From NCBI GenBank assembly GCA_022457155.1, contig JAJGOT010000457.1, positions 1 through 64,000 of the forward strand: a DNA stretch of 64,000 nucleotides, in the 5' to 3' direction. Positions 12,701-26,300 of the stretch are shown piece after piece (position 1 is the first letter of the stretch; the number at the start of each line of letters is the position of its first letter). Source of the stretch: Cladopsammia gracilis. Its lineage: Eukaryota > Cnidaria > Anthozoa > Scleractinia > Dendrophylliidae. A model generated the notes under the pieces. That model had not been told where the DNA came from, made no database searches, and worked only from the letters and a program-made list of their open reading frames with translations. The translations under genes and the position numbers were made by a program.

Positions 12701-15700
12701 ATAAACTCCGGCCCCATTAACCACTTCTCGAAATTTAGAAATGCATCAGCGGTCATACCTCTTGAAGCATGGTCACCAGGGTTTGCGACTCCCTCCACAT
12801 AGCGCTACTGGTCCGGGGTGGAACAGTCTCGAATCATGGAAATGCGATTCGCAACGAAAGTGTGGAATCGTTTGTTCTCATTTTTGACATATCGTAGAAC
12901 TGAAATGCTGTCTGTCCAGAACATGGAATGAACACTAAGTGGCAATTCAATCTCCCTCTTGAAAAGTTTGTCTTGACGGACGGACATGGTAGCCTCTGAA
13001 AGCTCCAAACGGGGGACTGATACAGCTTTCAGAGGTGCAAGGTGTGACTTTACAAAGAGGAACGAACAATGCATCTTGCCTTCTTCACTGATCAGGCGCA
13101 GATAAGACACGGAACCGTAGGCAACCTCCGACGCATCAGAGAAATGATGAAGTCAACTGGACTTAACTTGACCAAAGTCCGCTGGCTTCAAACAATGACT
13201 GACAGTAAACGACGAACGCTTCGGAAGATCCAATTCTCCCAGCGTGAACTATACTCGAGTGGGATTTCGTCATCCCATCCCAACTTGATACGACAGAGGT
13301 CTTGAAGAATCTCTTTTAGCCACGGACAGGATACCTCTGCGTGTTGGTGGCCGGGGCTTCATGCAGACGTTGAAGCTAAACGTGTCCTGTTCTATGCACC
13401 ATTGGACTCCAAGAGCTCGTTGGACAGGCAACTCTTTCTTGTGTACGTCAAGCTTCTTGATCTCCTTTGATCTCTCCATCTCAGGTATGGCTTCGAGAAC
13501 TTCTCGACTATTGCTGACCCACTTAGTCAGCCTAAAACCACCTCGAAAGCAGATCTCGCAAGCTATTGACATGCGTGATGGCTTCAGTGTCAGTAGACAG
13601 GGATTTCAAACAATCGTCCACATAGAAGTTTCTCTTAACTGTGTTCATGACGTCAGAAGGAAAGTGCACTTTGTTATCTTCTGCTGTCTTACGAAGCGTG
13701 AAGTTTGCGCATGCCGGTGACGATATGGCACCGAACAAGTGTACGACCATTTGATATTCCTCCAGGTCATGCGCCAGGTTTCCATCTGTCCACCAAAGAA
13801 ACCGTACAAAGGAGCTATCACAGTCCGGGACTCTAACTTGGTAAAACATGGATTCTATGTCTGCCATAATTGCCACTCTGTCCTCGCGGAATCTTGTAAG
13901 CACTCCGACAAGTGAGTTGGTTAGGTCTGAACCCTTGTACAGCTTATCGTTGAGTGATTTCCCCATGATCCTAGCTGAACAGTCAAAGACTACACGAATT
14001 TTATCCGGCTTGTGCGGATGATAAACGCCGTGGTGGGGTATATACACCACGCCTTCTCCTCTTCAAACCCTTTTTGATCAGGGGGAACTTTACGCGCGTA
14101 ACCCTTTATCACAATGTCCTCCATGAAGGCTTTGTAATCTTCATACAACTTGGGGTCCTTTTCAAATTTTTCTTCAGCCAGTGGGCAAGCTGCAAGGCCT
14201 AGGATCTGTTATTAGGAACAGGGGCTCCTCGATTTTAAACGACAACGAGATTTGATAGTGTCCATCCTTTAACTCTACGGTCTCTTCGGCGTTTCGTATA
14301 AAACGGCGTTCGTCTTGCGACAGATCCGTCTTGTCATCAACGATGGACTCAGTGAAGTTACGATTGTAAAAATCTTCTACCATCTGCTGCAACTGGGGGT
14401 CGACTTTGACAAAGAAGCCTGATGTCTGAGATCCATGGCGTTGACGTCCCAAGGGACCGTTAACAGCCCAACCAAGGCTCGTTCTGTAGGCGTAAGAAAA
14501 AAAAAGGACCACCGTCTTGACTGTGTTTTAGAGGATCGAGGGCTTCTGGTACATCATTAGCGATTAGAAGTCCAATTTCAGCATCAACATGGGGTATGAA
14601 AACGCCTTGCAGATGAGGCCAGTGGTCAACATCATCTTGGGTAGGAATATCGTCACCGCTGACGGGAATCTCAGGCTGGTGTACAACTTTGAAAGACTGA
14701 CAAATTTGTTCTCATCCAAATCGGATACAGCAAGGTCGCGAATGAGGAAACTATTGACAACACTGTTTTTCTTTTCCAAAGTAGACAGCGAAATCGTGAC
14801 CTGTGGACCGTTAATTCTAAGTCATTTCATCAGTGACTCTGTACAGAAAGTAGAACTGCTACCATTGTCCAGGAAGGCGTAGGTGATGACAGTCTTATCA
14901 CTTTCTTTTGCCCACACTTTACTGGTATAACGACCATGCCTGTCCTGCAGCGTTCGTCCACGGCCTGTCTTTTTGCATTTGTGTTTGCGTTCACCATACT
15001 ACTGCGAACTTGAGGGTCGATTCCGCTTTCCGTGCCGACACCGACGTCTGTTGTGGGCCTCTCACGAGAATGGGTGTGTAAAATAGAAGGATGCTTTCCT
15101 GCACTGCACAGTTAGCAATTTTACAAGTCTTCCTCCAAGGGCAAAACCTGGAAACATGCTGATTGGACAAGCACCCGAAACACAGCTTGTTGGACGCCAG
15201 AAACTGGATTCTTGCTAGGTATGGCTTCCATCTTAATGTCTGGCAATCTTCTAGGGCGTGGTTTCTGTGGCAGTATAGACACTGAGGTTTTTCTCTCGGA
15301 GGGACAGGGACCAGTACCGGAACTTTGTTCCTCTTGAATGCGTGAACTTTGTTCTCCATGCGCATACGAACTTGGCTTTCCAGGGGCACGCGATCTTGGT
15401 CCAACTTCATCACGCGAACTTGAGTCTCCAGTAGGACTCTTACCGTCACCTACTTGTGCTAAGAGACTGAGATTTTTCGGTTTAGATGTGCTGTTACCAG
15501 AAGGTCGGGCACTAAGGGCTGATTTTGTGCTATCAGAGATCTTGCCGAAGACAGGATTGGTTGCTATCCTGGCTTCGCGGTCTACGAAACGTAACGAGGT
15601 CGCCGAACTCCACAGGCCTTGACTGTAATTCCATAATGTCATCGGCTGTGCGACGCCATCTCTCTCTCTCAGGTTGTAAGGCAGTTTGAAAGGTAAATTC

Positions 15701-18700
15701 TGTATGTTTCCTGGCTGATCGAACTTGGAGATGTATAGACTGCTTGCCAAAGCGTTCTTGCAATTCTTGCAAGCTGCACCGTCTTCAGGTTTTATGTTCG
15801 GCCAATCCAAGGCTTTGGATTCATAAGCGGAAGCAATGCGACATTCGTCTCCAAACTTCTTTTTCAGGAGCCTACGAGCCTCATCGTAACCCTCAGCTGG
15901 TGGTAAATGGTGACAGGAACGTATGACTTCCTTAACGTCCCCTGCTGTGAATTGCTCCAGGCAGTACAGTCTGTCAGTACTGTTAAATGTTCTAGATTCG
16001 ATCTTTCAAAGGCGCGAAAGATAAGGTTCGGTACTCCATAGGGTTTCCATCGAACACAGGCACGCGAGGCTGAGGGAGTTTGCTTCTGTTCTGATTGGCT
16101 GCAAGCAGTTCGACAATTCTGTTCTGTTTGATCTGAAGGGCCGTCTGCTGTCGTTGCAATGCGATCTTTTTATTTAAGTTCTCACCGGCTGCAAAATCCT
16201 CCGAACTGTTGGGAAGACCTTGATTGCCATAACAGATTCTCTCCTGGGCAGGATTGTTCACGACAGAGGGAGAAACAACGTCTTGGTCATTAAACCTTGG
16301 CTCCAATTTAACGGGCTGTAGCTGCGGTGTAGAAGGATCAGCTATTGCTGTGAGACTTCTTTCCTTTGCTTCTGTCTTGGTCATTTCGGCTTCCAAGTTC
16401 AGGCGCGATTCTTCTTGCTTTAGGCGAAACTTCTTCTCTTCCAGGGCCTGACGTTTCTCGAGCGTGCTTATTTCTGCCTTCAATTCCGCAATCCTCGCTG
16501 CTTCTTTAGCTCTCGCTAATGCAACAGATGAAGAACGGCTGCTACGGCTGGTACGCGAGCTAGCTCGGCTTGAATGCCTAGAAGACTTAGACGTTCGCGT
16601 GCCAGCACAGCTAACGGAATCTTCTGTAATAAGAATTTGGTTTTATCGACTGAGTCGATAAGGTAAATTAGCCACCGTTAAAAGATTCGAGAAAGCTGAC
16701 GTTTCGAGCGCTAACCCTTCGTCGGAGCGAATCAAGGGATTGTGGGTAGTGTGTGGTTTTATAGTAGTAGGTGGAGTTTCGCTATTGGTGGAAATTTGGT
16801 GACGTGAAAAACAAATGTAAATTAGTTGAATGAAAAGCGTTCGTTGATTCCGTGGGGTTTGAGAGTGCCGATTTGAAAGATGATTTTTTATTCTAAGTTT
16901 TTACGGCTTTCTGTGTTACCTTGGTGTAGGGAAAGACCGCAGATTGTCATGTGTTCTTTAGAATGGTTAGTAAGATTGAAATGACGCGCGACTGGTTTGG
17001 ATGCGTCTTTGTCATTTTTTTCAACGTCTCGGAGATGTTCACGAGAACGGTCGCCCAGTCTCATAGCTGTTTCGCCAATGTATATCTTTTTGCAAAAAGT
17101 GCATGTTATGCAGTAAATAACATTTACGGAAGTGCATGTAAAGCGGTCAGTGATTTTAATAGATCGTTTGGGCCCCGTTATTTTGTCTGCGTTGTGAATG
17201 AAAGGACAAGTGTTGCATCGTGTGCGTGCGCATTTAAAAGCTCCCGGTTCATCGTCAGATTTCAGTGTGCTCCTAACTAGGAAGTTGCCTATGTTTTTGT
17301 CACGTTTCAATGAAATTAGTGGGGGTTGTGAAAAAATTCTGCCAGTTTAGGGGTCGTTTTGGAGTAATTTGAAATTTTTTAAAATGATGCTTTTGACTGT
17401 GTGATTGTGTGGGTGGAAAGTAAGGGTGAATGGAATTCTCTCGTTCTCTTCCTTCTGTGGCGTTTGTAGTGCTGATTGTCTGTCGATCTGTTGTGCACGT
17501 TGTTGGCCCGTATTAATAATAATAATAAATGCTATATTTATCCTGAAAAACCGATCAGCGAATTTCAAATAAAAACGTTGGTATAAACCGGTGATCAGTG
17601 TATATACAAGTATTAACAACAGAGTCAGTATTAACAACAGAGTCAGGGTACCCACGTTTCTTGAAAAACTGGCACATTTTCTTCTGATTTGTTGGAAAAA
17701 TCGGAGTCATCACTACAAAGACGTCGAAGTCTGAGAAATTGAGAATACGGGATGGCGTTTTTAACGTGTGATGGATGTGAGGATGAATGTAACATGTAAC
17801 TGCGGGAATCTGTAGGTTTGTAGTGTACACTTGTGGATAAACTGTTGCCGTTGATTGAAATATTGATGTCAAGAAAAGCGACAGATGTTTCGGAAATTTC
17901 CCAGGTATATTTAAGAGCTGGATGAAAAGCATTGACAGAAGTTATAAATGCAAAAAGATATACATTGGCGAAACAGCTAGGAGACTGGGCGACCGTTCTC
18001 GTGAACATCTCCGAGACGTTGAAAAAAATGACAAAGACGCATCCAAACCAGTCGCGCGTCATTTCAATCTTACTAACCATTCTAAAGAACACATGACAAT
18101 CTGCGGCCTTTCCCTACACCAAGGTAACACAGAAAGCCGTAAAAACTTAGAACAAAAAATAATCTTTCAAATCGGCACTCTCAAACCCCACGGAATCAAC
18201 GAACGCTTTTCATTCAACTAATTTACATTTGTTTTTCACGTCACCAAATTTCCACCAATAGCGAAACTCCACCTACTATATAAAACCACACACTACCCAC
18301 AATCCCTTGATTCGCTCCGACGAAGGGTTAGCGCTCGAAACGTCAGCTTTCTCGAATCTTTTAACGGTGGCTAATTTACCTTATCGACTCAGTCGATAAA
18401 ACCAAATTCTTGTGCTTCACCCCCCACCGACGCAGCACCACAATTTCTCTAGAAACTAACCCCATTCTTCTGTAATAACACGAGACTCAGTGTAGAAAAC
18501 GAACCGACCTACGTTCAAACTCACATCTCAAGAATGAATGCTAATCTAACCGATGCAGCGTAATTTACACTTAGATTGACGCGTGCATATTTGTAACATG
18601 CATAATTAAACACATATTATAAGGTTATGACGGAGCTTTTCTTTCACATGTGAATTGATACTATACAAGACTAGTGTCTAACTAGAAAACTGTATGGTTA

Positions 18701-21700
18701 ACTTAGACGCTAGGCATTTCCTTAAATGTTATTTATATTTAGTTATTCGTCCTATTGTTTTAGAAATTTGGTTTAGCTAGATATATATTTTCTTGTAACA
18801 AAAATGTCATGGAAATGTGAAAATAAAGTATTGTTGTATTGTTTGTTGTCACTTCTTCAAGATTACGATCGTCATGCAGCAAGCTGATAATATCGTTCAC
18901 TTTGGAGGTGACGGTGGATGCATGACCTGATCTCGAGTTCTTTTTCAAACGAATCAAGGTTAACCCTTTCCAGGTCTAGCGTACGGTTCGGTTGACTCAA
19001 GCGTGTACCGACTCGACGTTCAATAGGCTCCATGAACTGTCTAAACGTAGTGCTCATGGTGAAACAGCATAATTATCCTAACAATTTTCAACGATGTAAC
19101 TTCGAAGGATGATCTGAAGTAGGCGTAGCCGGTTTTTCCAACACTACTGATTTAATCGATTGATGTGTACCAGCAGAAGTAGGTTGAAACTATAACAACA
19201 AAGAATAAAGTTACAAATAGGACGAGAAATAAACCTAACGGAAATGAAATATAAATAACTAAAAACGACGATGGGCAAATACTTACATTGTTATGGCTAC
19301 GAAATAACTAACGGGTACAAAGGAAATGAATCGCTACAAACTCTACGAAACTGCGCTTCGCGCGACTTTACAAAGCTATCCCCAGAATATTGCGGCGCAA
19401 CTCAATAATAACGGTTAAACTAAACTAGCAGTAATCACAGATTATGGAGACGCGTTTGAAGGAATTTCCGGCGGAAATGAGCCCCTGGAAAAAAAAACAA
19501 TAGGGGCGGCCATTTGGAAGATCGGCCACCAAAAAATCTTAAATTGTACTTCACATAAACCACAGGACAACCAACACGAAATACGAAACGCGTATGCAGA
19601 AAAATATCACTACGAAAAAACAACGCAAACAAAGAAACGCTAATGAATAGGTGAAAACTTTACAAACTACAAACAAACGATGCGAAATTAGTAAATGAAA
19701 AAACGAATGAACAAAAGGCTTAAATGGGCGCACGCTTAGATCTTACAACGTACCTTCTGTTTTACTATCTTAGGATTACCGGTGTCAGCTTACCTTGACT
19801 CTCTATACGGCGGTCACCTCTCTAAGACGGGCAGTTGGTGCCGGTCCCTACGGTCCCCGTCTTAGAAAAGTTGACTGTATTGAATGCAACAACACTGAAG
19901 GGTATCTATACCGTCTGAGTGAATTTTTTGTCGTGTTTGCAGGTACATGTACGTTTCCTCTGTTGGTAGCAGTCCGCAAATATTACGAGTAGATATGGAT
20001 GGAAAAAACAAAATTGTCCTTGCAGATTTATCAAACATTGGACAAACTTTTATTGACGTGGTTCTTGATAACGCTGGAAACCGTCTGTTCTTTTCTGACG
20101 AATCCAATAATGTGATCCGGTATATTGATCTGGTCAGTATGGAGATACATACCCTGCTTTCTGGAAACCTTCACGGTCCAACAGGTCTGACAATGCTAAA
20201 CAACACCCTTTACTGGACAGCTCAGGGCGATGGAAGTTTTGCAGGAACCATCTTCAAAGCCAACGTAACTGATAAAACGGTTCATATGATTGCCGACGGG
20301 TTTTCAAGTCCACATGGGATATACGCGCACAACTCCCAGACGCCTCCACCACCAGGTAATAACTAAAATTGATGGTTTATTTAAACTACAATGACACCGG
20401 GGCCCGGTTGTTTGAAAGCCGATTAACTCTAACCCAGGATTAAAATTTGACCGAGAATTTTATTTCCTTGTTAAAAATGGTTTTTAAAAGTTAATTTTAA
20501 GCTACATGTGAAGACAAATCAAAAATTGAAACTAGAGCGCAAAAATACTTTGTAAAAATTTCCATTGATTAATTATTTATCTGGAATCAAATTGACGCTA
20601 ACCCTGGGTTAGCTTTTTCGCGCTTTCAACAAAAATTCTCCATTGATTTATTATTTAATTGGAATCAAAATTGACGCTAACCTGGGTTAGCTCAATCGCG
20701 CTTTGAACAACCCGGCCCTAAAGGTGAATTACGTTATTATTACAAATTATGCATTATAAAAAGTAACCAGTCATTAAGTGTCAGAATGGGTCTTTCTAAT
20801 CAATAACAATAATAATAATAGTAATGATACCGACAATAGAATGATTAACAGAAAAGGAATCCTTAGTAATATTTTTGTATTTTCTGGCACACTGTAAACG
20901 ATGTCTAGGGTCGTTTGCATGCTCCAAAGTTTGCATAAACGTTGGTAGAATGATCTTAATAACAGATAAAGATTGTTTTTAAATTTAATTTTATAATATA
21001 TGGCTTAAGTATGTGGGAAAAAGCTCAGTTATTGCGAAGTCATCTTTTGTTAGCTAACTTGACTGTCTTTTGCAGCGCAAACGGCCTGTCAGGATAATGG
21101 TGGATGCTTTCATCTGTGCGTCGTGAAACCCAGTGGTCGAACGTGCATGTGCCAAGCTGGAATGAAGATTGCCGAAGATGGAAAGACTTGTACGTTTTGC
21201 AATTTTATAATCAAGAACAAAACATTAACTGTTTTTTCTTTCCTTCATGAGATGTGTGTTGAAAGTCGTTTATTTATGTGTATACACATCACGGAGCATT
21301 GTGTAAGACTTTCTGGGCTTCCGGAGGAAATTTACTTATAACATTAACTGTAACATACATATAACTTGGTATTTTAAAAGGATAACCAAAGTCAATCGAT
21401 AAGATATTATATTTTTGCACAAATTCAGCCAGCTCAAGCGAAGTAATGATCGAATTTATACTAGAGACGAATTATCCGTCGGACGAATAATTCGTCTAAA
21501 GTAAGTATAAAATTGAAGACGAATTAGGACTAATAACTCAACGATGACAAGGATTGGGGAGAGGAAATTGGCATCCTAAGAAACCTTGCCAACAAATAGG
21601 AAACTAAGTCAAACCGTCTTCGTTTACCGTCTAGTTAGAGACGTCGTTAGAGCCGAATTATCCGTCTGCTGTCAGCATGTCTTGAAGACGTGCAGACAGA

Positions 21701-23309
21701 CGAATCAACCGAAGACGAAATTTTGCCCCATGATTCATATCTATTCACCTAATTTATATCTAAACGAATTATCTATCTCAGACGTGTAATTCGTCTCTAG
21801 TATAAATTCGGCCAATAAGACGAGATGGAATCAATTTCCCCCAGTGGCTACAATGTAAGATCATTACTTACAAAGGGCGACAGAGCAACAAGGAGACAAA
21901 ATATATTTGCTTAATCTCGTTACATAGTCTTATACCTTTAATCAATTCTAGTGTGATTATTAATCAGTCCTTTTTTCCAAATGGAGCATCACTTCTATTT
22001 TAAATTGTAAAAATTCTCCACTAATTTTCGTTCATTCGATTTTTTGTTTTCAGGCACTTTAGGCGACGTCATATTTGTCGCCGATTCTGGCTATAACAAT
22101 ATCTATATGTCTTCACTTAATCCATCTGATACCATGATCGTTTCTCTACCATTTAAAAATCTGGTGGAACCAATGGGCGTTGATTTCGATCCATTCGATG
22201 ATCAAGTGTACTGGAGCGATTACACCCGTGGCACTGTCGAGCGATCCTCGGTTGATGGCAAGAACCAAGAAATCGTTCGTGCGAACGTTATGGGACCAAG
22301 AGGCATCGCTTTAGATCTTGTGGGAGGAAATGTTTATTGGATAAGCAGAGCGAATCTGGCCATAGAAGTTTCAAAGCTGAATGGAGCTTACTGGAAAGTG
22401 CTGGTTACTAATTTGTCTTCATATCCGGAAGACATTGCTTTGGATACCACTAGAGGGTAGGTTTGAACTCGTTTTTTCTTGAACATTGCAGAGAAAAAAG
22501 TTATTGTTGTCATTCTTGATACGTATTCGATCGTGTGAACCTAGTAAATGGCCTTGCTCGCCACGGGTCTCTCATATAAATGAACATCATATCTTGCTCA
22601 TTCGTATTAACCCTCGGACGTACACGCCAACTTATACCCCCACAGTGGTGACCCCCCCCCCCCCCCCCCTCCCTTGCGATGTTGCAATATTTCCGAAATA
22701 TTTTACACCTAATAGATAGCTCGCGATGTGCTCTACAAGATAAGGTAAATATTATGGGTTGTGGCGCTGCTAGGGGTCAGTGACGTCATCCAAAATGGCC
22801 GCCAAGATGGCCGCCATCTTGGATTTTACTAAAAGTTCAAAATTTTTGGAAAAATGCGGAAATAAAAAACACGCATTTTTCTTCAAAAATGGCTTGAAAT
22901 GCTGAAATGGGATTCACTCTCAGTAAGACGAAAAAAAACAAAAGGCAGTTGTGATGTTTAAGTCCTTCAACAAATTAGCCCCAGTGTACTTGCAGGACCT
23001 ATTCAATACACGAAGCACAGATTACAATTTACGAAATTCGTGCGGTAAACTAACATTGCCCAAGCCACGCACCAATTATCTAAAGCGTAGCTTTAGCCAT
23101 AGCGGGGCTCAGTTGTGGAACTCCTTACCACAAGATGTAAGGAATATCAAGTCAATAGGGAAATTTAAAAGGGAAATAAATCGACTATTTCAATCATCGG
23201 TTTCCCACTCGGCAACCTTGTAAAACAGTAAGTGAAGTGTATATATATTTTTAATGATATAATTGTCACTTTTTATATACGGAATGATTTTACTGAGTTT
23301 AAATAAAGT

Positions 23310-23341
<32 letters not shown>

Positions 23342-26300
23342 TGTATGTATGACCACATGCTACCTATGACGTCATATCTCGTTACCATAGCAACTGGTTG
23401 TCGCCAAACTTTACCAAAATGTTCTCAAGGATAAACGAATAGCTACTAAAAACGACATGTGCTAATATTAAATGGTCTTGAAAATATGGGAGAAAAACCT
23501 CAAGGGGGGTGGCAATCACCCCCCCCCCCCCTTGTGCGACCGAGGGTTAAGCATAGTTATTAAGCACCCATTATGCAATACGGAATGGGAATTGTTTTAA
23601 GTTCTTGTTGCCACATAAATTTAAATAAAAGTAAGCCGCATACATGTGTTTATGTATTCCAGGTGTGTTGCGGTAGTACCTTTATTTAACATTGGGCGAA
23701 CTTTATGGTCAGAGACGTATTTATCTCAACAATTAACCTTCATTTTGAATAGTGAAATTAGAGAAGGAAACTGCGAGTCATAATATGCTTGGTTTGCTTT
23801 TCTCTGTACAAGGTCGAAACCCGAGTACCGTGGCAAACATTTGGCTCGGGGTACTTAAAGAAAGCCGTGTTCACATCTGTGCATGCCAGCGACCGTGCCC
23901 TTAGCAGTTCATGGGAGGGTTGCATTTCCATGTTTAGTTACTTGCAACAATAAGCTTATCATTGTTAACTTCCAACTCACTGCATGCCCCATACAGTTTG
24001 TGGCAACCATTAAAAGAAGTTATAAAGTACGACTTGCTAATTACCGCTCTTCAAATGCGGCTAACTAGGTGCGGCTTTATCATTGTTGTGCCTGGCGGGA
24101 CTACCCCATGACGTGACGAGAATGCTCGTCGGAAATTTGAAAGAGGGCGCCTAAAAGTACCCGAAGTGAATATATGGGTTATAGGCTCTAATTTTTTTTT
24201 CATCACTAAGAGGGGCAAAAACAACATTCAACATTTGTGTAATTTTATTTACGATAAAGCTGGTTCGGCATCAGGACAGTGCGGAGATCTTGAAAGTAAT
24301 GAAATAGATTTCTTATCTTTATTAATCTTAAGAGTACGCCGATAGATAAGTGCTCTTTTAACGAAACATTGAAGATGCTACATTGTATTAATTTCGCAAA
24401 ATATATCTGTTCATGTTTTAGGTACATGTACTGGTCGGGGCATGGAATTATTGAAGGTGCTGAGATGGACGGAAGAAACCGCAGAACTATTCCCTTGTTG
24501 ACAGATGATCATGACTTGGTTGAATATGATGCTATTGGCCTTTCCCTGGATGTTCAAATGAACCGACTTTACTTTGTTAGCCATTATTTGAAAAGTCTGT
24601 TGTATATTGATCTCGACTCAGCTGACAATCACTCTGTCCAGACATTGCTTTTAGACCACTCGTATTTTGATAGCCCACATGGACTTGCGCTCGATGACCA
24701 GTTTGTGTATTGGAACGAATATTTCAATGAGAAGGTATATCGGATCAACAAAACTGCATGGGATGGCAATTTGGAAGTTGTAGCTTCAAAAATCTTTGAC
24801 CCTAAAGGAATGGCAATTAAAAAGGGGAACCCAACGCGAGACAGTGAGTATTGCTATTAATAACATAATAGTATCAATTTAACAAATAGATTCCATTTTG
24901 CCTTGCATCTGTTCAGTTATTGATCACAGATGACGTCAAAATGTGGTCAGAACAAAAAAGTGGCCAAAGAGCCGCAGGCGAGTTGGTCACTGATGCTCTT
25001 ACCACATTTTGGGACATTTTGACGTCTTCTGTGATCTATAACTGAACAGACACACGACAAAATGGAATCTATTCGTTTTATACAATAACAAGGAAGAAAA
25101 ACTAGCCTCGTAGCACTCGACTGTGGTCATGACTGTTCGATGATTTATTTTTCTAATTTCGGTATTTTCCGCGTCAACAAAACTACTTTTCGCTTCCGTT
25201 TCGTGTTTTTATCTGTTAAAAGCTTCTGCTAAACATTTTTTTTCGATACCGCACCTTCACTTGCCCTTTCTGGAATAATCTCGTCCCCATTTTCAAAACT
25301 ATCCGCCATGTTGGACGAAACAGAGAAAACAAATTCTCCGTGGCGTCAACTGTGCGGTGTACTCTAATAGATCATGGTAATGGACAATCAAAATACGCGT
25401 AGAATTCAGTGTATTGTACAAAACAAAATTATCGATTGTGATTGCTCATCCGCGTGCCTGTTTCTTATGTAATTGGCGCGCGGTCACGCGGGTGTCCATC
25501 GCAGCTATCCAATTACAACTTTTTGTAATTGGTTTTGCAAGTAGTAGGACGACCAGTCAGAATGGGAGCAGCACCTATTTTTGTGTGAAAAATGAGCCAT
25601 TTGTGGACACATGTCGAACGCTGAAAGCTACCGAACTCTCCTTCCTTTCAGTTATATTATACAAGGTAAGATAAATGGACTAAAAATCGTTCAAATAGCG
25701 TAGAAACTCTGTATAAAGATAGAATACAACACCAATAATTGTTTCAACGATTTTATTCAGCAATTTTGACTTTATAGATTGCTTAAAACGTTCAATTCGT
25801 AATTCCATATAATGTCTTATATTTTCAAATATCATTAATATGCAAACATTACGAGTTAAATGGCTTTTTTCCGCCATTTTTCTGCTGGTTTCAAACTGAC
25901 AGAAAATATCCCTGACGTTTTAAGTAGAATGAATGTTTGCATAGATTTTTTAATCTGGAATTTTGTTATTGATGCGATTAATTAGCTGGACTTTGAGTTG
26001 TACAATTCAATTCGTACTCGTAATTTCAAATAGTCCTCGCGCTCGACCGATTTGAAAATTCTCGCCCGATTACTCCTTGAATTGTTCTCTCCACTTAGTC
26101 CAATCACTACTACAAATCGGTTCCTTCTGCATGTACCGGAGTACATATTACGTAAAACAAAAGGAACAAAGAACGACAATAATACAAATGCAAAACAAGA
26201 CCAAAAATACAATACCTCACAAACAATAGAAGACAATGAGTGGTTCATGGGTACCGGTATGCAGAAAGACCCTACAAATCATAGTTAATCGAGAGACTGG

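Larger units (their letters stand above)
16634..18465 (-). mobile_element. Penelope-like element nested in the BEL/Pao gag, with inverted terminal copy
   Basis: Minus strand 18000-16850 encodes the end of a PLE reverse transcriptase ([20 protein letters not shown]) and a GIY-YIG endonuclease ([27 protein letters not shown]). The right end (about 17935-18415) is an inverted copy of the left end (about 16635-17100), so both ends carry the same endonuclease tail and 3' region pointing outward. Exact 13-bp duplications border the insertion. Frameshifts make it inactive. Confidence 0.85.
10359..19747 (-). mobile_element. BEL/Pao LTR retrotransposon, degenerate, with nested PLE
   Basis: Two related terminal repeats (10359-10853 and 19095-19747), beginning TGTAAC and ending TTACA, bracket minus-strand coding remnants in the order gag, zinc knuckles, aspartic protease, reverse transcriptase, RNase H, integrase. 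Motifs are BEL/Pao type ([46 protein letters not shown]). Multiple frameshifts and stops make it inactive. It fills the intron inside YWTD propeller 1. A clean target duplication was not found at the outer ends. Confidence 0.88.

Noticed and set aside
10351..19753. GTAC or ACRTR flanks as BEL target duplication
   Set aside because: No exact 4-6-bp duplication at the LTR borders chosen; similarity is within chance.
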